A DNA stretch of 64,000 nucleotides, taken from Ascidia mentula. Its lineage: Eukaryota > Chordata > Ascidiacea > Phlebobranchia > Ascidiidae. The stretch is from contig OX387205.1 of NCBI GenBank assembly GCA_947561715.1, positions 1,555,001 through 1,619,000 on the forward strand, written 5' to 3'. Below, in pieces: positions 1-12,300 of this stretch; position 1 is the first letter of the stretch, and each line of letters starts with the position of its first letter. Under the pieces are notes generated by a model. That model worked only from the letters and a program-made list of their open reading frames with translations, did not search any database and had not been told where the DNA came from. The position numbers were made by a program, and so were the translations under genes.

Positions 1-351
1 TATTATTTCCTCAAACGTAAACAACTTTTCTCAAGTATTTTTCGTTATATGTGCAGTCTTTATGCAGCAGGGAAGTGTTACATTAGGGTGTTTAATTTTG
101 CTACTTCCAGAGTGACAACAAATTTAGTTATAAGATTAAAAAAAAGTTCACTCCAAACACTAGACATGTTTACCAGATGTTATTTCTGACTTTTTAATCA
201 GAATATAACATTACAATGATATTGTACTCTCCAAGATTTATAACTTTCCTTTAAAAAAATTACACATATTTTTTACTTCAATCATGTGCATTTCATGTTA
301 AATGTATTGTTCTGAATACAATCTTAATTTTGTATTTTTTGCATTGCAAAG

Positions 352-3300
352 TACAACCAAGTCATGTACCAGAAACGACAGCTGCTGACGTCACAACTGC
401 ACAGTCAGATCCAATTTCAGGTACAATATAAAAAAACCATCAATAAAATGTTGTTTCCAAACATAAACACAGTAAGTACAACTGGGGATAACATATTTTT
501 TAAATATGACTTGTGTTAATATTACGCGTCAGTAACATTTTTATATTTTTTGTTCAGTTTGTAGCGGAGGAGAACTTATGCTTTTTCCAAACTATGTCCG
601 TACTATAACTTCACCCAATTACCCACAAACCTATGGGAATAATCTTAACTGTCAGTTAGTGCTCATGGCTCCGTTCGGTTACAAGATTCAACTCAACATC
701 ACCGACTTTTACACTGAATATTGTTGTGATAAGCTTAAAGTAAGCATTTCCAACATGCATTTGAACCATACTTTACTTGCAGAATAATCAGTTATTCTTT
801 TTAGCTTTATAATAACCGGAGGGCATCCAGCGTGGGAGTTCCCATTGCAGAACTGAAAGGGAGTATTGGAACGCCCCGCATAGTGTTGTCGAAAGAATTC
901 TATATCCTGTTGGACTTCAAAAGTGACAGTGGCTTAAGTTACAAAGGATTTACTGCTTTTGCTACAGCAGGTATAGTAATTTCTTCAGGTCAATTAGTGT
1001 GGTATTAATTAAACTAAAACATTTTTGTGCAACTATGCAGAATATAAAGTGAGCTGTAGACAGAGCCACTGTTTCAATCTAATACATTTCATCATTGCAG
1101 CTAGGTGATTGGTAATAATTTTCTGGCTAAATAGACAGAAAAAGACTTTGATATGGCAGTAACTATACAGTCACCAACATCCTCTATTTTGCTGGCAAGA
1201 TCGTCGTAAGTCACCAAGCCATGTGGAATGTACATATTAGGTCGAAACAGTGGCCACTGTTTCAAGCTCACTGTGAACATTATTGGCTCATTTGCTTATA
1301 TATGTAGATAGATAAATTTGCATGTAATGATCACAAGTTTTGCATTAAAGTTTATTGCAATTGATTCTTGACGATCGAGTTGATGATTTCAGTATTGTTT
1401 TTTATGCATTTTTGCATAAATGTAGATAGTTGTATTCCACATCTGTTGGACTGACTGTACCATAAGTAGGTTAAAAATGATCTACTAACAAAATATAATA
1501 TCTCATTTCAGTCCCCGACATAGGAACCACAGATTCAACAGATGGTAGGTTAACATATTGCACTTGTAAAAGTAGATGTCTATAAAAATTTTTAACAATT
1601 TCTATTTTTAGTTGCCACACAAACAGAAAGATTGACCACAACCCCAGGTAAATTTTTATGAAATGCATTTATCTGGTAGCCACTAATGAAACTATATTTT
1701 TAGATGTTTGTGGATTTAACACTGATGCTTCAATATATCCCTTACCCTTGCGAACCCAGGGATATCCAACATCTTATAGGAATAACCTGAGGTGTGAGTG
1801 GACACTCCGTGCACCACCACGTGGGTATCAAGTGAAGTTGACAATATATAGCGGGGATTCTGAAAGTTGTTGCGATCGTATACAGGTAGTGTATAAAATT
1901 GCAATTTTTATTTGCTAAAAGAGTAATATCATTGTCATTTGACAATTGCTAACTGTCACAAATCCAGCTACGTTTAGCTTTGTTCATTGTTCAACACTAA
2001 ATCCCGCTTATGAAGGTGGATGATCTTTCATTCTTTAAGATGTAAATATCTCTTTTTCAAGGTATTCGATGGTCATACGAATGCAGGAAGAACACTTGGA
2101 AGGATAAGTGGACAAATTTCTGCAAATCAAACATTTGTATCAACTGACAGACATCTGTTCGTAACATTTACATCGGATTCATCCGTGCAGGGAACTGGCT
2201 ATGCAGGGAGCTATGTGTTAGGTAAGCGAAAGATGTTGGTTACAGTCAAATAAGCGAAAACTAACAAGACATGTGTTTCAGTCCCTGATGAAACAACTAC
2301 ATTCCAAACTCCAACTTCAGCTGCAGGTTAGTAAGATTGAATAAAATGTTAGTTAATGGATCAATATCATTAATTTGGAGAAGTAAACAACCCCAGAATT
2401 AAAGCAAGCTTTATAAGTTGAAGACAAGTTGGGTTAATTAGTTTAACTTGGTTTTAGTTGCTGAAACCACAGTGGAGGATTCAACACAAACAACTGGTAA
2501 GACTTCTATTTGAATAAGTGATACTGATGATGTGTAAGTAGGCTAAATACATATATACTGTTTTAAGTGACTTTATAAGACAACAAAAAAAAATGGTGTT
2601 GTACAAAAGCTGTTAAAAAAACTTATTACCAAACCTTTGTCAGCCGTAGAACTAGAATGGAGTCTAACAATAGAAACTTAAACTGGTAAGATTAATCATC
2701 TACAAACGTTTCTTTTGCTTGGGAAGTTTTGAACAATTGAAACGAAACGTTTTAACAACTTCAAATACGATTACAGATAGTCAAAGCGGCCTAAGGTGCT
2801 GGTCAATACAAAGAGTTGAATCAATGGGAAGAGTGATTGTAAACCAACGAATGTCTACCAACTGTTTTGATGGCAGTTGTCTGCTGCTCAGTGCTAAAGC
2901 AACCATGTCAATTGGACTTCCTGAAGGTGAATTAAGTCCTCTATGCCAAGGTTACCATAATACCTTTTAAGAGACAATCTCTGGCACAATTGTGTCAGGT
3001 CACCTTGACTAATGTTTAGGTCCAAACGCATTACTTGATTGTGGAAAAAATGTTTTGCTAATATACAAAATGCATAATGAAATGGGGAATTAACAGATTA
3101 TTTTCAAAAACAGTGCAAGCCTTGTGTTATTTTGTAAATTTTGTAGAATTAAAGCACTATTTACCATTTTTCTTCCTAGTGCAGATTTAAACACCCTAAA
3201 TCGTGGACATGTTGGCAAGAAATCCTGGCATATGGCAACCATACCACATGAAAACATGTTTCTTTAATATTTGTAATATCTTGGGGGTTTAAAATGCAGA

Positions 3301-6300
3301 TGTTCCTGCCTCATTCATCATGGGGGCATGCATACCAACATCATCGTGTCAGGAATCAACTTGCTCCACATTTGTTTCTGCTCTTGGTATTCCTGGAACC
3401 TTGGGACTTAACTTGGACAATTGCACTGCCACTTGTTGCAACACGTCACTGTGCAACGATGTCACTGGTGGGGGAACCACTTCGCCAGAGGAAGTAGCTA
3501 CAGGTAATTTTCATAGATAATTTTGCGGGTGTATCATTTTGATTTAGAATATAGCATATTGTAGCAGGCACTTTTTCTCTTTTTTGAGAAATAATGTTCG
3601 CTTGGATTTTATTTTATAAGTTTGGTGTATTTTTTAATTTAAATTGTGCATCAATTTGAAAAATTTCATAAATATATGGTCCTGAATATAGTATTACTTG
3701 TTTTGCATTGTAAAGTACAACCTAGTCTGGCTCCAGAAACCACCGCCGCTAAAACTGCACAATCAGATCCAATTTCAGGTACATAAAAAACATATATTTA
3801 ATAAAATAATATTTCGCAACTCATATCAACAGTAAATGTAAAAACTGGCTATTGAAGGTTTTTAACAAATGACTCTTATTAATAAGCTTCTATAATTTTT
3901 TATTCAGTTTGCAGCAGAAGTGAGCTTGGGCTTGTGCCAAATAATGTGGTCACAATAACTTCACCCAATTACCCACAAAGCTATGGAAATAATCGGAACT
4001 GTCAGTTGCTGCTCACGGCACCGTATGGTTACAAGATTCAACTCAACTTCATTGTCTTTGAAACAGAATCTTGTTGCGATCAACTGAGAGTAAGCAACCA
4101 TCTTCATTCTTCACTTAGGCCACAATTCATTTCCAGCAACCTGTATATTTTAGCTCTTAGATGGAAGAATTGTATCCAGCAGGGCAGATGTGATTGCAGA
4201 CATGAGAGGAACTTTAACTCCACGCATAGAATTTTCGAAACAACGTTTCATCGTTTTGGATTTCAGAAGTGACAGTAGTTTAAGTTACCAGGGATTTACA
4301 GTATTTGCTACAGCAGGTACATCATTTATATGCATGTGTCCTTTAATGTAACACTAATTGACCAAGACATATTTGTTGGACTATGGTAGACAGTTTGGAA
4401 TTAGGTTTATTGTGATACAAAACACCACATTTTATTTTTTGTTTGTTGGTCAAAAAACTAAAGCCATTGCCTTTTTTCAATTCCATAAACAGGAATATCT
4501 AACCAAACATACCTTAAACATGTACAAACAGAACAACACAAAATTATAATTGATATGTCACATCTGTTGCATAAAATTTACCATGGATAGTTATTAATCC
4601 AGGAAGCAATAAATTGATTGTCTCATTGCAGTTGCTGACACAGGAACCACATTTTCACCGGACGGTATGTTAAAAGTGTTGTGCTTTGAATTTTAGTAGC
4701 TGTCTGTCTGACATTTTTACCCATTGTTATGCTTTTGCTACAGCAGGTATATAATTTCTTCAGGTCAATTAGTGTGGTATAAATTAACCTAAAACATTTT
4801 TGTGCAACTATGCAGAATATAAAGTAAGCTGTAGACAGAGCCACTGTTTCAACCTAATAGATTTCATCATTGCAGCTAGGTGATTGGTGATAATTTTCTG
4901 GCTAAATAGACAGGGAAAGACTTTGATATGGCAGTAACTATACAGTCACCATCATCCTCTATTTTGCTGGCAAGATTGTCATAAGTCACCAAGCCATGTG
5001 GAATGTACATATTAGGTCAAAACAGTGGCCACTGTTTCAAGCTCACTGTGAACATTATTGGTTCATTTGCTTATATATGTAGATAGATAAATTTGCATGT
5101 AATGATCACAAGTTTTGCCTTAAAGCTTATTGCAATTGATTCTTGACGATCGAGTTGATGATTTCAGTATTGTTTTTTATGCAATTGCATAAATGTAGAT
5201 AGTTGTATTCCACATCTGTTGGACTGACTGTACCATAAGTAGGTTAAAAATGATCTAGCAACTAACAAAATCTAATATCTCATTTCAGTCCCCGACACAG
5301 AAACCACAGATTCAACAGTTGGTAAGTTAACATATTGCACATGTAAAAGTAGATGTCTATAAAAATTTTTAACAATTTCTATTTTTAGTTGCCACACCAA
5401 CAGAAAGATTGACCACAACCCCAGGTAAATTTTTATGAAATGCATTTATCTGGTAGCCACTAATGAAACTATATTTTTAGATGTTTGTGGATTTAACAGT
5501 GATGCTTCATTATATCCCTTACCCTTGCAAACTCAGGGATATCCAACATCTTATAGGAATAACCTGAGGTGTGAGTGGACACTCCGTGCACCACCACGTG
5601 GGTATCAAGTGAAGTTGACAATATACAGCGGGGATTCTGAAAGTTGTTGCGATCGTATGCAGGTAGTGAATAAAATTGCAATTTTTATTTGGTAAAAGTG
5701 TAATATTATTGTTATTTGACAATTGCTAACTGTCACAAATCCAACTATATTTAGCTTATTGAGGCACAGTGCAACACTTAATCCCGCTTATAAATGTGGA
5801 TGATCCTTCATTCTTTAAGATGTAACTATCTGTTTCAAGGTATTCGATGGGCGTTCAATTGCAGGAAGAACACTTGGAAGGATAAGTGGACCAATTTCCG
5901 CAAATCAAACATTTGTATCAACTGACAGACATCTGTTCGTAACATTTACATCAGATTCATCCCTGCAGAGAAGTGGTTATGCAGGGAGCTATGAGTTAGG
6001 TAAGCGAAAGATGTTGGTTACAGTCAAATGAGCGAAAACTAACAAGACTTGTATTTCAGTGCCTGATGAAACCACTACATTCCAAACTCCAACTTCAGCT
6101 GCAGGTTAGTAACAATGTCACTAGTTTGTACATTAAAAATTCTTCATTTAAGTTTAAAACTCGTACTGCTTAAGCGACATATTTGGTTGCTGAAGCTCAG
6201 TGGTTTCCAATCTTTTTTGGCTCGCGACCGCTTTGCGGAATTCACAAAGATATTATGGCACCCAATAGTGGCAAGCCAATGTGCGACCAATCACAAATGC

Positions 6301-9300
6301 AGCAATCAGCCTTTCTAAATGATTCTTTATATGGGTCTAATATTATCAAAAAAATGCGCCTTTCGTATTGTATTGCACTACCAGTAAACCGCATGGTGAA
6401 AAATGGCCAAGGTAAACATAAAAAAGGCTTGTGGCACCCCGATTAGGAGCCATTGCTTTCATTGGTCACACAACAACAACCTGTGTACATTTTAAATCCT
6501 TTAGCATAAATTCACCACCAAACTGATACTTAAGATTTACTCGAACATTTAGTTCCAGACAAACCAAATTGTGGCGGAACGTACAGTTTCGGAACGTACA
6601 CAGAGGAAGTGCAGTACCTGCAGTCGCAAAATTATCCCAACCCTTACAACCCGAAATCCTTGTGTATTTTTACCATCAATGCTCCAAATGGGACATACTT
6701 AAACATTGAAGCTGTTGAATTCCAAACGGAATCATGTTGTGACAAGCTATTTGTGAGTTTCATTTTGCAAAGTTGTATTGTATTATGCAATGTGCAATGC
6801 ATAAAATGATTCAATGTTAAAGTTTTTGGAGAACAACCAACAAACAAATGTGTGGAGTGGTTTAATTCCAAGCGGAACGCAATATCGCTCAAGGTCATCT
6901 CAGGTCACACTTCGATTCACTTCTGACCTTGGATCTCAGGAAAAAGGATTCAGATTGGCTTACACCTTCGGTTGGACAGCTATGGCTTTAATAAAAACTG
7001 TTAAAAACACCTAAAAAAAATTCAAAACTGCATAAAAACAGACAACATTTATAAAGTCAAAATCTCTCATGTTTAAAGAAATTCAATCAATTATCTTCAT
7101 TTGTGTCACACAGCGTTACAACTGATGTCAAATACAAAAAGGAATGTCATATTAAGGACTGCAAATTGCATGAATAAAAAACATATTTTTTCAGTCCGCG
7201 ATTTGCCAGCCACCTCTCCAGCCCCTGATGTGCAATCATGTGGAAGTACAACACAAGCAACAACCTCTGAAAAGGTGATAGCATCACCTTCATGGCCAGA
7301 TGATTACCCAAATCGGTTGGACTGTACATGGACAATCAATGGAGATACTGGATATTCAATACAGTTCAACTTCACATGGTTCAACACAGAATCTTGCTGC
7401 GACTATCTTTCAGTAAGTCCTGTGACTTTCAAGAACACAAAACATTACGGATGATAAAAAATTTAAAACTGCAATGCATCAACTCTGCAAGCAGCAAATA
7501 CGAAAAAAAACGATTTTCAGATTTCCAACAGTCGGCATCAACTGCGAAGTTTGAAGGGCGATATCACTTTTAGTGGACTACTTGTGTTTGACGAGAGTAG
7601 TCTCATTTTGCGATTTCATTCTGATGGAAGTGTCAATAAGAAAGGATTCTATGCATACTTCAAACTTGGTAATGTGCTGCTTATTTTCTTGTAAACTTTA
7701 AATAAGTCGGTGACAACTTTCTGAACATGTTAAAATGTGAAACAATCTAATTTTTGTGTTTTGTTTCAGTTTCCACAACCAATGACACAACAAAGACTTG
7801 TAAGTAATTTTCAATTAAATCTTTAACTCAATGGTGGTAAATAGGGGTTTGACAAAACTTACAAAAGTTTCTTACAAAAACACATCATTTCTTCTTTCGA
7901 ATCATATACTAGTTCAAGCATGCAAGTTATGGTAATGTTGACCTAATGTTTCAGAGTTTCAGAACATGTTAAACGTCAAAAATAGTCTGCGGTTGTTATA
8001 ATACACATGTCAGTTATGTCAAACGAACATCTTTGGCCGCAAAACTTGTATATCAGCCTTAAACATATGGTTTATTGACAGTGCAAAGGTGTGACGATGT
8101 TGCACAAGCGGAAACAACCCGGAAAACCTTTTCTTCTCGTAATTGGCCAGATTATTATCCATCTAATGAGAATTGCAGTTGGACAGTTACTGGTAGGGAA
8201 GGTTATGCAGTACGATTCAACTTTTCCACATTTTCTACAGAATCCTGCTGTGATTATTTATCAGTGAGTTTGCAGTGTTTTTTGTACTTATTCTCTTGCT
8301 TTTCCTTGCTTATCTTTAAAGCTTTGGCTTCTAAAGCATCAGCTTAATCAGACCAAAGCTAGCCTGTTGGGTCTTTCAACTAGGCCCGCCATGGGTTGAT
8401 ATAAATTAGTCACTTAGGAAAGTTGTTTGTACTGTAATTCAATGTAACATTGTTGCACATTTTTTTCCTTTCAGTTACAGTAATAAACCGTTAATTTCGG
8501 CAAATATGTTAGTTCATAACCTGACTATAGTGTAAACGCTCATGTACCATTAGCCTGCCTATCAAATATTTGATAATTTCTACCCACAAGCCGAAAGGTT
8601 GCCCACCCATTAACTGCAAGTTTAACCATAAGTACCTTCACATTAACACAGTTTTCAGTGGATGGAAATGAAGTTCGTCGACTTGCAGGATCAAATGATG
8701 GCACTGTAGTTGATATTAACGCCACCTCCATCGGATTACTATTCAAAAGTGATGGCAGTGTTCAAAGAAAAGGCTTTGATGCCTCTTTTTATTTGAGTAA
8801 GTTGTTTTCGCAATAATGTAGAGACAGATCAGGTGTCCATTCAACTGATATTTGAATGCAGTTGAAATCGCACAAACAACACAAGTTTCACCAACCACAC
8901 AAGTATCACCAACCACAGTAGCAACTGAAACCACTCATGCAGGTATGCCACTTTGTATAAACACTTAAATCTCAAGATATTTATTACTATTCTATAAATC
9001 TTTTTGATCATTGAGCTAGAGTGGAGTAATTCCCGGAATCATTTAACAACTAAAATAAAATGATGAAAGCCTCAAAAAACAAGATTTTTTGCAGTTGCAA
9101 TTGGCGTTCTCCCTTGCAATTTTTACGGCTTCATTGGCAATGAACCAGTTACAATCAACTCACCAAATTATCCATTCAATTATCCGGTCAATTCAAGATG
9201 TTCATGGACACTTTTGGCACCAAATGATCAACAAATTGAGTTCACTGTGGCAGAATTAAATTTGGAAACATGTTGTGATTTTCTTGAAGTAAGTGTAAAG

Positions 9301-12300
9301 TTGAAAAAGGGAAGGGGGAGTATCTCCATAGAAAAAGTGTACATAATTCTATACAACAACTACAGGTAAGAATTTAGAAATGTTCATTAATGTCACTGTT
9401 TCAGATTCTTGATGGCGCGAGTGAGAGACTGATTGCAAACACTTCAACACAATCTACTGAAACTCGATACAGATCTACAACTAATCGCCTCACTATTAAC
9501 TTCTCCTCTGATAAATCGGTTACAAAAACTGGATTTACTGGCTCAGCACGTGCCGTTGCAGGTATTTGCAAATATTTCAACTTCATAACATTTATTGTTA
9601 CACAGAACTTTACTTTACAGCAGGTAACATATCCCGGAACACATGTGGTTTCACCTCAGAAGCCACCGAAGAGTGGCAACATCTTTACTCACCTCAATAC
9701 CCTTCTAATTATCCGAGCCGATCGAAGTGTGAATGGGTGATAACTGGTCCATCTAATTCCCAAATTGTGGTTCAAGTTACAGAAATTAGTGTGGAAACTT
9801 GTTGTGACACACTACAGGTCAACGTTTGTTTGCTTATTACTTTTATTCCTAATCGTCGTCCTTGTGTTGCCATGCATAAAGCTATGATAATATATATGTA
9901 TGTGACAAGTCTTTTGGTAATTTTTGGATGGTTTTTTGGTTGGACTACCACATACAAGTCTGAAAAAGTTGTTCAAAAATATAAACAAATTGCTCTTAAA
10001 TCTATCAGATATCTGATGAAAACCCATCGGAAAACCCTCTGTCTGTGTCTGTTAAAAGTCCTGTTACATTTGAATCCCAAACCGGCAAAGTCAAGTTGAG
10101 GTTTGAATCTGACAACACAATAAATAGAAAAGGCTTTGTTGTTCGATACAGAATTGGTATGGCCCAAATCACTTTTAATTTAAGGCAACCCAATACATTT
10201 ATTTTTTTCATGCAGTTTTATTTTACACCACTGGAGCAGTTCAACCATCAACAACAACCCGACCAACAACTAGTAAAAATTAAATTTTTTGAGTTGTATT
10301 ACATTTTTATTAGCCAACAGAAAAACGCACTTGGAAAATGCACAAAATATGGCCTTATATTTCAAAACTTTAAAAGCATCCAACAATATGTTAAATAAAA
10401 AAATCAGCTAGCTATTTAGGTATATTATTGTGTTTTCAGCTGCAACTACAATTCGAAGCTCCACCACACCAACTAGTAGTAAGCACTCTCCATTCATGAG
10501 CAACAACTTTCTCCAGACCAATAAAATATCCTTTTTTGTAGGGACAATGGGAAGCGAGACTGATGACCTTGATTTCATGCCTGGCTGTTCATTTAAAGAA
10601 TATTACCAGAAAACTTGGATTTGCTCCACACTGTTGTTTAATGACTACCCATATGCAGACATTAGCAAGTGCAGGTCTGCATTATTTTAGATGAATAATA
10701 TAATAAATAGAAAAAAAACTTACATTTTTTTACCACAAGAACCAACATGAACTATTATAACCACTGTGTGAAAGAAGCTATTCTACGATGCTCAACAGGC
10801 ACAAAGCCAGTTATTTCTTTTGGTTTAGGTCCGGTTTCAATCTCAGCAGAGGTAATTTCCTTCATAGTCTGGAGATAACAAGGCAGAACTAATGTATTTT
10901 GTGTGACAGAGCCTTGCATCAAGCATTATCAATTCGACAAGCGTGTTATCCCCAACATACGACCTTTTCTGTGCCTCTGACATGACATATTTAGATGAAA
11001 TAACAGCAAATGTTACTGCCTCTCTTCAAAGTCTACAGATGATGCCACAATCTGTGTGTAACACACAGAAGCTTTCACAATCCTTGCAAGAAATGTTTTT
11101 AGAACTTCCCAATATAGCTGCAGCAAAAACGGATTTTGAATTTTGCCGGTATTTACAGTTTCATTTCTAACTAACTGACAATACATAACAGAACACACCC
11201 AAAAATGCCAAATTGTGTCGACGATTCTCAAATGTGTTTTTGGGCAGTATATATGAATATTTTTATACTTTTTGATCAGCAATACTAAGTAGGACAACAC
11301 CATGCTAAGAAAAATCTATTCAAGCTTCTCAGCTGTGCAAATAATGTTTAACTGACAGAAATACCTCGAATCAGGGGCGTATCCAGGAATTTTTAAAGGG
11401 GGGGGTCCAAATTTGTTTAGGGAATTCCCCGATTTTCAAGTACAAACTAAGTATAAACTATTGTGGGCGAGAATCGCGAACGCCGGTGTTCGCGCCAATC
11501 GTCACATAAACGGTGGCTTTCTGGCTTGCGCAATTGTGTAGCGCTATGGAAAGTTTAACAACTAAACTAATTGACTATCACGCAAATAAACCGCTTGTCA
11601 TTACAACGTGGCCACTGAAAGACGACGTTTCGTCCGTGAACTGACGAAAAATGACACTTGTTTCGTAACAATGCAACATGTTTGGTAACAATGCCAAGTG
11701 TTCGGTAACAATGCTCCCTGTTTGGAAACAATGGCGAATGCAACACGATGCGGTTTTTAGGTCAACGTCAAAGAAAATTTCTGGTTTTCACGCGGATTTT
11801 GACAAAAAATACAGTGGCGTTTGTTTAGTTATCAAAAAAGACCAAAATATTTCACAAAAAGGGGGGGGTCCGGACCCCTCGGACCCCCCCCCCCTGGATA
11901 CGCCCATGCCTCGAATAACAACTTCTACAAGTGTATCTGTTTTTCACCAGTGCATACCAATCTATGATGGACATAATGGCAAGAATGTACGATGGCTTGT
12001 GTAATTTTAATATGTTTTCTTCTGGATCAATACTTGGAACATTCTATGTGAAAATACAGAAGATGTTCGATTTAATTCCTAAATTGATCAGGGAGAGTTC
12101 AGATCTTCCAAAATGCCTTGGTACGTTTTTTTTCACAGGCCAAATGTTTTAGAGTAAATAATACTTATTTTTAAAATTGTTTTAGCTCTGGACTCTATTC
12201 GTCGGATGCCTGTGTTACCAAGTAAGTGATTGCTGGTCATTATTACAGTTTTTAGTATCATGTCTAAGTTTTTTAGTATCATGTCTAACAATTTTTTCAT

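Noticed and set aside
1..351. Coding sequence at the left edge
   Set aside because: No exon with splice sites found; this is most likely intron of the CUB/VWA gene, whose 5' part is outside the window.
4728..4745. Extra CUB exon end at about 4728
   Set aside because: It is a fragment of the exon end at 970, carried by the tandem duplication. It lacks an acceptor and the rest of the domain.
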